From the NCBI RefSeq assembly GCF_002174455.2, contig NZ_CP147246.1, forward strand, positions 2,011,501-2,075,500: DNA of 64,000 bases. Reading direction: 5' to 3'. Under the pieces are notes generated by a model. That model saw nothing but the letters and a program-made list of their open reading frames with translations, was not told the origin of the DNA and ran no database searches. How positions within the stretch are numbered: the first letter of the stretch is position 1; each line of letters begins with the position of its first letter. Made by a program: the position numbers and the translations under genes. This DNA comes from Enterococcus sp. 9D6_DIV0238 (GTDB lineage Bacteria; Bacillota; Bacilli; Lactobacillales; Enterococcaceae). Positions 1 through 8,832 of the stretch are shown here, in pieces.

Positions 1-2
1 TG

Positions 3-1103
3 GTAGTAAAAGAAGCGAAAGATGATGCTAAACCGGTTTTTTATGGTGGTAGAACAGCTTCTGTTGCGAAAAGAACACGTGTTCGCTCGAGGGCAATGAG
101 TACAGCTATCCAAGGAATCTTATCAGAGTCTTCAGATGTTTATATCATGGGGCATAAGTATCCTGATATGGATGCTATAGGATCAGCATTTGGTATGGCG
201 CGTTTAGCAAAATTCCATGATAGACACGCTTGGATCGTATTAGATAAAAATGAAAGCATTCCTGATGTCGAAAGAGTCATGAGTGAATTACAAAAGTATC
301 CAGATTTGGCAGAACAAATCATTACGCCAAAAGAAGCGATGAAAAAGAAAACGGATAGCAGTTTGTTGATCATGGTTGATTATCATAAGCCTTCACTATC
401 TATCTCACAAGATTTGTATGAACAATTTGAGAAAGTCGTTATTATCGATCATCATCGTCGTGGTGATGAGTTTCCTGTAAAACCTTTGCTTTCTTATATT
501 GAATCTTCTGCTTCTTCTGCTTCAGAATTAGTAACAGAATTGATCGAATACCAAAGTAATTCAAAAAGACGATTAGACAAATTTGAAGCTACATTGCTGC
601 TTGCGGGAATTTTTGTTGATACGAAAAGCTTTAGTGTACGGACAACTTCTCGAACCTTTGATGTAGCAAGTTATTTGAGAACTTGTAGTGCGGATTCATC
701 TTTAGTACAATATTTATTAAGCTCAGATTTGACCAGTTATTTAGAAATGAACAGCTTGATTGCTCAGAGTGAGTATGTAACATCTGATACTGTGATCGTT
801 ACTGGAAGTGAAGAAAAAGAGTATGATAGTGTGACAGCTGCAAAAACAGCAGATACTTTATTATCAATGGTTGGGATCAATGCTGCTTTTGTGATCACGA
901 AACGTACAGATAAGCAGATAGGGATTAGTGCTAGAAGTAACGGGTCGATAAATGTCCAACTGATCATGGAAAATCTTGGCGGAGGTGGTCATTTCACTAA
1001 CGCTGCGGTACAATTACCTAATGTAACAGTGGCTGAGGTCAAAGAGCAACTATTAAGAGTGATACACCAAAATATCAATGTAATGTATGATTCAGCGCCA
1101 TAA
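3..1103 (+). CDS. gdpP: GdpP cyclic-di-AMP phosphodiesterase, C-terminal part (5' end outside window)
   Basis: The frame is open from base 3, so the gene enters from the left and only its C-terminal ~366 residues are here. They carry the DHH/DHHA1 phosphodiesterase half: a metal-binding MVDYHKP segment, the signature IIDHHRR, and the C-terminal GGGGH motif. GdpP hydrolyses the second messenger c-di-AMP at the membrane; its TM, PAS and degenerate GGDEF parts would lie upstream of the window. The end of the GGDEF-linker region (PVFYGG..., KRTRVRSR) is visible before the first internal ATG at 96. rplI follows after 36 bases, the usual Firmicutes gdpP-rplI-dnaB order. Identification is firm; the true start cannot be seen. 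Confidence 0.93.
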   Translation, partial: VVKEAKDDAKPVFYGGRTASVAKRTRVRSRAMSTAIQGILSESSDVYIMGHKYPDMDAIGSAFGMARLAKFHDRHAWIVLDKNESIPDVERVMSELQKYPDLAEQIITPKEAMKKKTDSSLLIMVDYHKPSLSISQDLYEQFEKVVIIDHHRRGDEFPVKPLLSYIESSASSASELVTELIEYQSNSKRRLDKFEATLLLAGIFVDTKSFSVRTTSRTFDVASYLRTCSADSSLVQYLLSSDLTSYLEMNSLIAQSEYVTSDTVIVTGSEEKEYDSVTAAKTADTLLSMVGINAAFVITKRTDKQIGISARSNGSINVQLIMENLGGGGHFTNAAVQLPNVTVAEVKEQLLRVIHQNINVMYDSAP

Positions 1104-1139
1104 GCTGATCGTGCTTTTAAAATGAGGAGGAAAAATAGT

Positions 1140-1592
1140 ATGAAAGTTATTTTTTTGCAAGACGTTAAAGGCAAAGGAAAAAAAGGCGACGTAAAAGAAG
1201 TTCCAACAGGTTATGCTCAAAATTTCCTGATTAAAAATGGCTATGCTCAAGAAGCGAATAAAGGGAGTATCAGTGCTCTTGCAGGGCAGAAAAAAGCTCA
1301 GGATAAACACGAAGCAGAAGTTTTAGCAGAAGCAAAAAAAATGCAGGAGTTTCTAGAAAAAGAAGAGACTGTTGTAGAGCTTAAAGCAAAGGCTGGAGAG
1401 GACGGACGGCTTTTTGGATCAATTCCCTCAAAACAAATTGCAGAGGCCTTAAACAAGCAATATAAGGTGAAATTAGATAAACGTAAGATCGAGTTGTCTC
1501 AACCGATTCGTGCGCTAGGTTATACGAAAGTTCCAGTAAAACTTCATCATGAAGTAACGGCAAAAATCAAAGTACACGTAGTAGAAGAATAG
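1140..1592 (+). CDS. rplI: 50S ribosomal protein L9
   Basis: 150 residues, the usual bacterial L9 length. The N-terminal 23S rRNA-binding domain starts [18 protein letters not shown] with the conserved Lys/Gly-rich loop, followed by the long central helix and the C-terminal domain. An in-frame ATG exists at 1122, but AGGAGG lies just after it and 8 bases before the ATG at 1140, so translation must start at 1140. It is probably cotranscribed with gdpP. A strong hairpin terminator follows at about 1669. Confidence 0.97.
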   Translation: MKVIFLQDVKGKGKKGDVKEVPTGYAQNFLIKNGYAQEANKGSISALAGQKKAQDKHEAEVLAEAKKMQEFLEKEETVVELKAKAGEDGRLFGSIPSKQIAEALNKQYKVKLDKRKIELSQPIRALGYTKVPVKLHHEVTAKIKVHVVEE

Positions 1593-1668
1593 TCTTAAAA
1601 AAAGAAAACTAAAAGATACCTTAGCTTTTCTAAAATTGATTTTGTTTCACTTATGCATGTACTTTTAG

Positions 1669-1720
1669 AGTGTTGTTCAAAAGAGATTCTTACTTTTGAG
1701 CAACACTTATTTTTCTTTTT
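1669..1720 (+). terminator. Rho-independent terminator after rplI
   Basis: A 14-base stem starting GTGTTGTTCAAAAG (1670-1683) pairs with CTTTTGAGCAACAC (1693-1706), with one G-U pair, and is followed by a T-rich run to 1720. It separates gdpP-rplI from dnaB. Confidence 0.88.
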
Positions 1721-1877
1721 ATGAAAAGCCTGCACCTGTGATTCTCAGTGTACATTTAAGACAATTATTGTTAAAATAGAAAGACTGGACAGAATGAATA
1801 TATAGTGAGAGTTGTGAAACTAATCGTATCTGTAAAGATAGATCGTTTCTAGTGAAAGAAAAATAGGAGAGAAAAAA

Positions 1878-3248
1878 ATGAGTGAAGTATGGCAAGATAG
1901 AGTACCGCCACATAGCATGGAAGCAGAGCAGGCTGTTTTAGGGTCGGTTTTTTTAGATGCTGAGGTTATTATCGATGCATTAGAGTACATAGAACCAAAA
2001 GATTTTTATCGCCGTAATCATCAATTGATTTTTCAAACTATGCTCACGTTAAATGATCGGAATGAAGCAATTGATGTCATTACCATCAAGGATCGTCTGG
2101 AACAAGAGAATTTGTTGGAGGATGTTGGCGGTTTAAGCTATTTATCAGATTTAGCACTAGCCGTACCGACTGCAGCAAATATCGTTTACTATGCTAAAAT
2201 CGTCGAACAAAAATCATTACTACGCAATTTGATTTCGACCGCTACTGAGATCGTAACAAAAGGATTCGAACAAGGTGAAGATGTCGAGACGATCTTAGAT
2301 GATGCTGAACGTAGTATCCTAGAAGTATCGGAAAAACGAAACAGAAGCGGCTTCTTATCGATTGCAGATGTATTGAATACATCGATTGCTAACATCGATC
2401 AGCTGTATCAAAATGACGAAGAAATCACGGGGTTACCGACAGGTTATCCAGCGTTAGATAAGATGACTGCAGGGCTTCAAGCAGAAGAATTGATTATTTT
2501 AGCTGCTCGTCCGGCCGTGGGGAAAACAGCGTTTGCTTTGAATATTGCTCAAAACATCGGGACCAAAACAGATCGTTCAGTTGCTATTTTCAGTTTGGAG
2601 ATGGGGGCGGAATCTTTGGTCAATCGGATGCTTTGTGCAGAAGGTTCGATCGAAGCTGGTCACTTGCGTACGGGTCAATTATCTGAAGAAGAGTGGCAAA
2701 ACTTGATCATTGCAATGGGGAGTTTGTCCAGAGCTCAGATTTTTATCGACGATACACCAGGAATCAAAATTACAGAGATTCGTGCAAAATGCCGGAAACT
2801 GGCGCAGGAAAGAGGCAATTTAGGTCTGATCCTGATCGACTATTTGCAGCTGATTGAAGGAACGGGACGTGAAAGTCGACAACAAGAGGTTTCTGAAATT
2901 TCTCGTCAGTTGAAAAAATTAGCTAAAGAGCTGAAAGTTCCTGTAATTGCCTTGTCACAGCTATCTCGTGGTGTGGAGCAGCGGCAAGATAAACGACCAG
3001 TATTGAGTGATATTCGTGAATCTGGTTCGATCGAGCAGGATGCTGATATCGTTGCTTTCCTTTACCGTGATGACTATTATGAGCGTGGTGAAGGCGGCGA
3101 AGATGGCGATCATGAACCACCGGAAATCGATAATGTGATCGAAGTTATCATTGAGAAAAACCGTAGTGGTGCGCGGGGAACAGTTGAACTGTTATTTATT
3201 AAAGAATATAATAAATTCTCGTCGCTATCACCGAGAGAAGAGTTTTAA
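1878..3248 (+). CDS. dnaB: Replicative DNA helicase DnaB (DnaC of Firmicutes)
   Basis: 456 residues, normal for the family. The N-terminal DnaB domain (PPHSMEAEQAVLG..., ~10-115) mediates hexamer and primase contacts. The C-terminal RecA-like motor has Walker A AARPAVGKT (~209-217), Walker B LILIDYLQL and the DIRESGSIEQDAD motif. It unwinds DNA at the replication fork. RBS AGGAGA lies 9-10 bases before the ATG. Its position between rplI and purA is as in E. faecalis and fits a near-origin location. The 285-base gap upstream holds the rplI terminator and presumably its own promoter. Confidence 0.97.
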   Translation: MSEVWQDRVPPHSMEAEQAVLGSVFLDAEVIIDALEYIEPKDFYRRNHQLIFQTMLTLNDRNEAIDVITIKDRLEQENLLEDVGGLSYLSDLALAVPTAANIVYYAKIVEQKSLLRNLISTATEIVTKGFEQGEDVETILDDAERSILEVSEKRNRSGFLSIADVLNTSIANIDQLYQNDEEITGLPTGYPALDKMTAGLQAEELIILAARPAVGKTAFALNIAQNIGTKTDRSVAIFSLEMGAESLVNRMLCAEGSIEAGHLRTGQLSEEEWQNLIIAMGSLSRAQIFIDDTPGIKITEIRAKCRKLAQERGNLGLILIDYLQLIEGTGRESRQQEVSEISRQLKKLAKELKVPVIALSQLSRGVEQRQDKRPVLSDIRESGSIEQDADIVAFLYRDDYYERGEGGEDGDHEPPEIDNVIEVIIEKNRSGARGTVELLFIKEYNKFSSLSPREEF

Positions 3249-3260
3249 AGTATAGTTAAA

Positions 3261-3300
3261 TAAGTTGTCTATGATCTTTATGGGCAGCTTATTTTTATTT
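3261..3300 (+). terminator. Terminator after dnaB
   Basis: AAGTTGTCT (3262-3270) pairs with GGGCAGCTT (3282-3290) using several G-U pairs, and ATTTTTATTT follows. Confidence 0.7.
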
Positions 3301-3420
3301 GTTAAAGGACGGTTAAGTTTTGAATTTTCGTTTTTTTAATAAATGTTTTTTAGTATAAAAAATAATGTTCGTGTTTTGCTTTGTTTTTGTTTTTTTGAAA
3401 TAATAATATTCGATTTTTTG

Positions 3421-3449
3421 TTGAAAGCGTTGCGTTTTACTGGTACAAT
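3421..3449 (+). promoter_or_regulatory. purA promoter, extended -10
   Basis: TTGAAA at 3421-3426, a 17-base spacer, then TACAAT at 3444-3449, preceded by TGG (extended -10). It lies 36 bases before the purA start. Two TTCG-centred PurBox-like words occur just upstream, at 3368 and 3409, but match the lactococcal PurBox only partly. Confidence 0.82.
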
Positions 3450-3485
3450 GAATCAGGACAAAATAATTTAGAACGAGGTGTTCGA

Positions 3486-4778
3486 ATGTCATCAGTTGTA
3501 GTAGTCGGAACGCAGTGGGGCGATGAAGGAAAAGGGAAGATCACGGATTTTTTAAGTGAGAATGCTGAAGTCATTGCACGTTATCAAGGCGGAGATAATG
3601 CAGGTCATACCATTAAATTTGATGGTGTTACTTATAAACTACACTTGATTCCTTCAGGTATCTTTTACAAAGAAAAAATCAGTGTGATAGGAAACGGCGT
3701 AGTCGTTAATCCTAAATCATTAGTAAAAGAGCTTGCTTATTTAAAAGAGAACAATGTAACAACAGATAATTTACGTATTTCTGATCGTGCACATGTCATT
3801 TTACCTTACCACATCAAACTAGATCAATTACAAGAAGATGCTAAAGGTGAAAATAAGATCGGCACAACGATCAAAGGAATCGGTCCAGCTTATATGGACA
3901 AAGCGGCACGTGTTGGTATTCGTGTGGCAGACTTATTAGATAAAGAAATTTTTGAAGAGCGTTTGAAAATCAATTTAGAAGAAAAGAATCGTCAATTTGT
4001 AAAAATGTTCGATAGCGAACCGATTTCATTTGAAGAAATCTTCGAAGAGTATTATGAATACGGTCAGCAAATCAAACAATATGTGACAGATACATCTGTT
4101 ATCTTAAATGATGCATTAGATGCAGGCAAACGTGTCTTATTTGAAGGTGCACAAGGTGTTATGCTTGATATCGATCAAGGAACGTATCCATTTGTGACAT
4201 CCTCAAACCCAGTTGCTGGAGGCGTGACGATCGGTAGCGGTGTCGGTCCTTCAAAAATCAATAAAGTCGTTGGTGTATGTAAAGCTTATACATCACGTGT
4301 GGGCGATGGTCCATTCCCGACAGAATTGTTTGATGAAACAGGAGAAACGATTCGTAAAGTCGGAAAAGAATACGGAACAACAACTGGACGTCCGCGTCGT
4401 GTCGGCTGGTTTGATACAGTGGTAATGCGTCACTCTAAACGTGTTTCAGGTATCACCAATCTATCATTAAACTCAATTGATGTATTAAGTGGTTTAGATA
4501 CTGTAAAAATTTGTACAGCATATGAGCTGGATGGTGAATTGATTTATCACTATCCTGCCAGCTTGAAAGAATTAAGCCGCTGTAAACCAGTTTATGAAGA
4601 ATTACCCGGTTGGACAGAAGATATCACCGGCTGTAAAACATTGGCTGATCTACCAGCAAATGCCAGAAATTATGTGCACCGTATCTCTGAATTAGTAGGT
4701 GTTCGTATTTCAACATTCTCTGTTGGACCAGACCGTAATCAAACAAACGTTTTAGAAAGTGTTTGGGCTCAAATTTAA
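3486..4778 (+). CDS. purA: Adenylosuccinate synthetase
   Basis: 430 residues, the standard length. It converts IMP, aspartate and GTP to adenylosuccinate, the first committed step to AMP. Visible motifs are the GTP-binding [11 protein letters not shown] loop at ~8-18, [18 protein letters not shown], the GTTTGRPRR loop and the C-terminal VGPDRNQT guanine-binding segment. RBS GAGGTG precedes the ATG. It stands as a single transcription unit, with its own extended -10 promoter and a strong terminator. Confidence 0.98.
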   Translation: MSSVVVVGTQWGDEGKGKITDFLSENAEVIARYQGGDNAGHTIKFDGVTYKLHLIPSGIFYKEKISVIGNGVVVNPKSLVKELAYLKENNVTTDNLRISDRAHVILPYHIKLDQLQEDAKGENKIGTTIKGIGPAYMDKAARVGIRVADLLDKEIFEERLKINLEEKNRQFVKMFDSEPISFEEIFEEYYEYGQQIKQYVTDTSVILNDALDAGKRVLFEGAQGVMLDIDQGTYPFVTSSNPVAGGVTIGSGVGPSKINKVVGVCKAYTSRVGDGPFPTELFDETGETIRKVGKEYGTTTGRPRRVGWFDTVVMRHSKRVSGITNLSLNSIDVLSGLDTVKICTAYELDGELIYHYPASLKELSRCKPVYEELPGWTEDITGCKTLADLPANARNYVHRISELVGVRISTFSVGPDRNQTNVLESVWAQI

Positions 4779-4830
4779 TCAAACAGGATAAGAAGTTGGA
4801 CACTTTTGTTTCCACCGTTTATTTGCTTTT

Positions 4831-4880
4831 AAAGAGACTGGGTTGTAACTTGTAGAGTTATGTCCCGGTTTCTTTTTTGT
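4831..4880 (+). terminator. Terminator after purA
   Basis: GAGACTGGG...GTAACT (4834-4850) pairs with AGTTATG.CCCGGTTTC (4856-4872), followed by TTTTTT. About 15 pairs with one bulge. Confidence 0.85.
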
Positions 4881-4969
4881 TCATTTTCAGTAAGAAACTT
4901 CCCTGAATAAAGCATGAGTATCTTTTAATTATATGTTAAAATAGAAAAACAGTTAGGGGGATATCAAAG

Positions 4970-5839
4970 ATGACTTTTAAGATAATGACAGATTCATGTT
5001 GTGACTTACCATATACATATTTAGAAGCAAATGATGTTGATTTTATCAGTATGACGATCCAGTTGAACGGGAAAGAATTAGTGGATGATTTGGGGAAAAC
5101 ATTCGACTATGACTGGTTTTTGCAAGAGATAAAAACGGGTGGTATGCCAACAACTTCTCAAGTAAATGTTGGTCGCTATATTGAATTTTTCCGTCCATTT
5201 GTAGAAAAACAAGTGCCAATTTTATATTTAGCTTTTTCATCCGGCTTAAGTGGTTCTTATCAAAGTGCCAAACAGGCTGTGGAAATTTTAAAGGAAGAGT
5301 TTGAAGAGGCAGAAATCTATGTGATCGATACAAAAGCTGCCAGTTTAGGTGAAGGACTTTTAGTCAGCGAAGTGATCGACTTGAAACAGGCTGGGCATTC
5401 CTTAGAAGAAATTTTATTATGGTTATCAGAAAATAAAATGACAGTCCATTCTTGGGTGACGGTAGATGATTTAAAACACTTGGAGCGTGGCGGCAGAATT
5501 TCCAAAGCAGCTGCAGCGATTGGCGGATTGATGAATGTTAAACCGATTATTGTAGTAGATGCACAAGGAAAGCTGCAAAATATTGGAAAAGTTCGCGGAC
5601 GCGGGAAAGCGTTGAAGAAACTTGCTGATGAGACGGCTCAAGGGATGATCGATCCAATCAATCAAAGGTTATTTATTGCTTATGCAGGGGATTTAGAGAG
5701 TGCAGAAAAAGTCAAAGCATTGATCGAAGCGCAGGTTCAAGTGAAAGAAATTCGCCTGCATCCATTAGGTCCGACAATTACAAGCCACACAGGAAATGGC
5801 TGTATAGCAGTATTTTCTAGAGGTAAAAAAAGAATATAA
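4970..5839 (+). CDS. DegV family protein (fatty-acid-binding FakB type)
   Basis: 289 residues, typical for DegV/FakB. These proteins bind a fatty acid and present it to the kinase FakA. Visible are the opening IMTDSCCDLP, the TSQVN segment, the conserved SSGLSGSYQSA loop (~90-100) and the VDDLKHLERGGRIS segment. RBS GGGGGAT precedes the ATG. No fakA lies nearby, as is usual. Which fatty acid it prefers cannot be read from sequence. It is monocistronic, with a perfect terminator downstream. Confidence 0.9.
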   Translation: MTFKIMTDSCCDLPYTYLEANDVDFISMTIQLNGKELVDDLGKTFDYDWFLQEIKTGGMPTTSQVNVGRYIEFFRPFVEKQVPILYLAFSSGLSGSYQSAKQAVEILKEEFEEAEIYVIDTKAASLGEGLLVSEVIDLKQAGHSLEEILLWLSENKMTVHSWVTVDDLKHLERGGRISKAAAAIGGLMNVKPIIVVDAQGKLQNIGKVRGRGKALKKLADETAQGMIDPINQRLFIAYAGDLESAEKVKALIEAQVQVKEIRLHPLGPTITSHTGNGCIAVFSRGKKRI

Positions 5840-5855
5840 TTAGTTATTTAATGTT

Positions 5856-5899
5856 AAAAGGTGAAGCAGGAAAATCGTTTATTTTGCTTCATCTTTTTT
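5856..5899 (+). terminator. Terminator after degV
   Basis: A 13-base stem starting AAAAGGTGAAGCA (5856-5868) pairs with TGCTTCATCTTTT and runs into TTTTTT. Confidence 0.9.
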
Positions 5900-5980
5900 A
5901 TATCATACTTAAAAATAGGACTAAAGTCTGATTACAAACATATTTCTTTAATATTACAATATTGTTACGTTACACATTAT

Positions 5981-6034
5981 ATTTAGCTCCTTACTAAAAG
6001 GGTTGTTGCGTTGAAGGGAAGTAAGGAGCTAAAT
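5981..6034 (+). promoter_or_regulatory. Perfect 15-bp inverted repeat ahead of the TPM gene
   Basis: The arm ATTTAGCTCCTTACT (5981-5995) has a perfect inverted partner at 6020-6034, with a 24-base loop. No T-run follows, so it does not look like a terminator. It ends 19 bases before the start codon at 6054, next to the RBS (AAAGGGG), so it could be an operator or a 5'UTR structure. Function unknown. Confidence 0.6.
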
Positions 6035-6053
6035 CAAAAAGGGGTTAATCACA

Positions 6054-6896
6054 ATGAAAAAGGTCAAAAAAATAACGAATAGAGGATTATTTTTTTTACT
6101 CTTATTTTGGAGTATTGCATTACCGATAACAGCGTATGGTCAAGGGGAAAGCTTACCTGAAGCACCGACAGATTTCTATTTAGATCAATTGAATATCTTG
6201 GCAGAAGATACAAAGCAGCTTATTAACAATAAAGGTGAGTTTTATAAAGAACAACCAGAGAATCCTCAAGTCGTTCTTGCAACGATTGAATCAACAAATG
6301 GCGATAGTATTGATAGTTATGCGCCAGAACTTTTTGACAAGTGGCAAATTGGAAATAAAGAGCATGATAACGGGATCTTGATTTTATATGCTTTAAATGA
6401 TGGTGATCGTAATGTGAGGATCGAAGTTGGCTATGGTTTGGAAGATGTGATTACAGATAGTACGGCCATGAATATCTTAGTCAGTCAAAAAGACAAATTA
6501 AAATCTTCAGATCCTGTACTGATCAATGAAGGGTTAAGATATGTATTTAATGCAGTAGCAACTTTGATCGATCAAGATTATGGCTATCCAACTGATGAAC
6601 ATGCGTTGAGTCAAACTGAGTTAGATGGATTTTATGAGGATGAAGATGATGACGTAATTTATACTTCTTCAAGCAATTGGGATTCAGGTGACGGTGAATT
6701 TCTTTTTGTCCTATTGTTGATGGTTCCAATCTGGATATTGTCAGCTATTTTCGGCAAAGGAGATGGCGGCAGTGGCAGTTCTTGGGGAGGAGGTTCTTCT
6801 TCTGGCGGCTCATGGGGAGGCGGAGGAGGTTCTAGTTCTGGTGGCGGTTTTTCCGGAGGCGGAGGAAACTCTGGCGGAGGTGGAGCAAGTATTTAA
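6054..6896 (+). CDS. Secreted TPM-domain (YgcG-type) membrane protein
   Basis: 280 residues. A signal peptide (~1-28, ending near AYG) is followed by a TPM domain (~30-175; FYLDQLNILAEDTKQLI..., NGILILYALNDGDRNVRIEVGYGLE). Then come an acidic linker, one membrane segment (~221-240) and a Gly/Ser/Trp-rich tail (GGGSSSGGSWGGGGG type). The architecture matches the YgcG/TPM family, whose role is poorly known (proposed acid phosphatase or photosystem-repair relatives). The domain is predicted outside the cell with the Gly-rich tail inside. It is monocistronic, preceded by a long inverted repeat and followed by a bidirectional terminator. Confidence 0.85.
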   Translation: MKKVKKITNRGLFFLLLFWSIALPITAYGQGESLPEAPTDFYLDQLNILAEDTKQLINNKGEFYKEQPENPQVVLATIESTNGDSIDSYAPELFDKWQIGNKEHDNGILILYALNDGDRNVRIEVGYGLEDVITDSTAMNILVSQKDKLKSSDPVLINEGLRYVFNAVATLIDQDYGYPTDEHALSQTELDGFYEDEDDDVIYTSSSNWDSGDGEFLFVLLLMVPIWILSAIFGKGDGGSGSSWGGGSSSGGSWGGGGGSSSGGGFSGGGGNSGGGGASI

Positions 6897-6897
6897 C

Positions 6898-6938
6898 AAA
6901 AAAGATCAAACGCTGAAAAACAGCGTTTGATCTTTTTT
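6898..6938. terminator. Bidirectional terminator between convergent genes
   Basis: The stem AAAGATCAAACGCTG (6901-6915), loop AAAAA, and its exact complement are flanked by A- and T-runs. It serves the TPM gene (+) and the ABC-F gene (-). Confidence 0.92.
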
Positions 6939-6939
6939 G

Positions 6940-8571
6940 TTAGTATTCACTAGAAAATAGCTGATCCAATTGTTTTTGGACATCTTTATTTTCTAAGAAC
7001 TCATCATATGTTGTATCTGCACGATCCACAACACCTTTGTCAGAAACAGCGATGATGCGGTTTGCTAATGTTTGAATAAATTGGTGGTCATGAGAAGCGA
7101 ATAAAATGGCGCCAGTAAAAGCCATCAAGCCATCATTCAAAGCAGTGATCGATTCTAGATCCAAGTGATTTGTCGGATCATCTAAAACAAGAACATTGGC
7201 TTTTGATAGCATCAATTTAGACAGCATCACACGGACTTTTTCACCACCGGAAAGAACGTTGACTGATTTCAATACGTCTTCACCAGAAAAGAGCATTCTA
7301 CCTAGGAAGCCGCGTAAGAATGTATTGTCATCTTCTTCTTTGCTGGCAAATTGACGCAGCCAATCTAAGATCGTCAAATCTGTATCAAAATCTTTACTGT
7401 TGTCTTTTGGCAAATAAGCTTGAGAAGTTGTAACACCCCAACGCACAGTACCAGTATCTGGTGTGATTTCACCCATGATCACTTTGAAAAGTGTCGTTGT
7501 GACGATATCATTGTCTGCGATGAAGGCTACTTTATCAACATTACTTAAAGAAAATGAGATATTATCTAAAATTTTCTTGCCGTCGATCGTAACAGAAACA
7601 TTTTCTACATGCAGCAAATCATTACCAATTTCTCTTTCAGGTGTGAACCCAACGAATGGGTAACGACGTGAAGAAGGCTGGATGTCATCTAATGTGATTT
7701 TATCCAACATTTTTTTACGAGAAGTTGCTTGTTTTGATTTTGATGCATTTGCGCTGAAACGAGCGATAAAGTCTTGTAATTCTTTGATTTGTTCTTCTTT
7801 TTTCGCATTTGCGTTTGCTTGCAGCTTAGCTGCCAATTGGCTTGATTCCAACCAAAAGTCATAGTTACCAACGTATAATTTGATTTTTCCAAAATCAAGG
7901 TCAGCCATGTGTGTACATACTTTATTCAAGAAGTGACGGTCATGGGAAACAACGATAACGGTGTTTTCAAAGTTGATCAAGAATTCTTCAAGCCAGCTGA
8001 TCGAACGTGTGTCCAATCCATTTGTCGGCTCATCTAAAAGTAGTACATCAGGTTTACCAAAAAGTGATTGAGCAAGTAATACTTTCACTTTTTGCCCCGC
8101 AGTCAGTTCACTCATTTTTTGGTCATGAAGTTGATCAGGAATGTTTAATCCTTGAAGTAAAACAGCTGCTTCAGGTTCTGCTTCCCAACCATCAAGCTCA
8201 GCAAATTCACCTTCAAGTTCAGCAGCTTTGATCCCATCTTCATCAGAAAAATCTTCTTTCATATAGATCGCATCTTTTTCTTTCATCACTTCATAAAGGC
8301 GTTTATGTCCCATGATAACAGTCTCTAAAACAGTATTATCTTCATAATCAAAGTGGTTTTGTTTCAGTGTAGCCATACGTTCATCGGGTCCCAATGTGAT
8401 CGTTCCAGTTGTTGGCTGGATTTCACCAGATAAGATTTTTAAAAATGTTGATTTTCCAGCGCCATTCGCACCAATCAATCCGTAACAGTTACCAGGCGTG
8501 AATTTAATATTTACATCGTCAAAAAGTTTGCGGTCAGAAAATAACAAACTTACATCATTTACAGTAATCAA
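6940..8571 (-). CDS. ABC-F family ATPase (YkpA/YbiT type)
   Basis: Two fused ABC domains with no membrane segments, ~543 residues, like Bacillus YkpA; ABC-F proteins act on ribosomes. Domain 1 has Walker A GANGAGKST, signature LTAGQ and VLLLDEPTN. A linker rich in Lys/Gln follows. Domain 2 has LSGGEK and VLVLDDPTN, but its Walker A is degenerate (ADNDIVTTT). Two starts are possible: ATG at 8589, poorly spaced from GAGAGG, or TTG at 8571 with GCGAGGA 6 bases upstream. The TTG gives MITVNDVSLLF, the usual family N-terminus, and is preferred. Confidence 0.88.
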   Translation of the reverse strand: MITVNDVSLLFSDRKLFDDVNIKFTPGNCYGLIGANGAGKSTFLKILSGEIQPTTGTITLGPDERMATLKQNHFDYEDNTVLETVIMGHKRLYEVMKEKDAIYMKEDFSDEDGIKAAELEGEFAELDGWEAEPEAAVLLQGLNIPDQLHDQKMSELTAGQKVKVLLAQSLFGKPDVLLLDEPTNGLDTRSISWLEEFLINFENTVIVVSHDRHFLNKVCTHMADLDFGKIKLYVGNYDFWLESSQLAAKLQANANAKKEEQIKELQDFIARFSANASKSKQATSRKKMLDKITLDDIQPSSRRYPFVGFTPEREIGNDLLHVENVSVTIDGKKILDNISFSLSNVDKVAFIADNDIVTTTLFKVIMGEITPDTGTVRWGVTTSQAYLPKDNSKDFDTDLTILDWLRQFASKEEDDNTFLRGFLGRMLFSGEDVLKSVNVLSGGEKVRVMLSKLMLSKANVLVLDDPTNHLDLESITALNDGLMAFTGAILFASHDHQFIQTLANRIIAVSDKGVVDRADTTYDEFLENKDVQKQLDQLFSSEY

Positions 8572-8612
8572 TAGATTTCCTCGCTTCATATATAATAGTT
8601 AAACCTCTCTGC

Positions 8613-8641
8613 ATTATAGCGAGGAAACCTAGATTTTTCAA
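8613..8641 (-). promoter_or_regulatory. Promoter of the ABC-F gene
   Basis: On the minus strand: TTGAAA (8641-8636), exactly 17 bases, TATAAT (8618-8613). Near-consensus sigma-70-type promoter. Confidence 0.88.
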
Positions 8642-8743
8642 GGAATTTCAGACTTTTTCAGAAATCCTCTGTACTTTTTATTCAAATGGAGAAATTTTCT
8701 AAAGTTTCAGTGTTTCATGTGGAACATTCAAGGCAAAAGGTTA

Positions 8744-8796
8744 TTAGTGTACTTTTTTTATGATACACTGTATGATACACATAAAATTAGTGTATC
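8744..8796. promoter_or_regulatory. Cluster of GATACAC boxes upstream of mptR
   Basis: Box copies at 8744-8752 (TTAGTGTAC, imperfect), 8762-8769 (GATACACT), 8774-8780 (GATACAC) and inverted at 8788-8796 (TAGTGTATC). They form two overlapping dyads 37-90 bases before mptR. The same box recurs at the end of mptR and next to the sigma-54 promoter, suggesting a site for MptR or another regulator of this locus. Confidence 0.55.
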
Positions 8797-8832
8797 GTTT
8801 TGGGGCTTTGAGCGTAAAAAGGAGAGTGTAAA

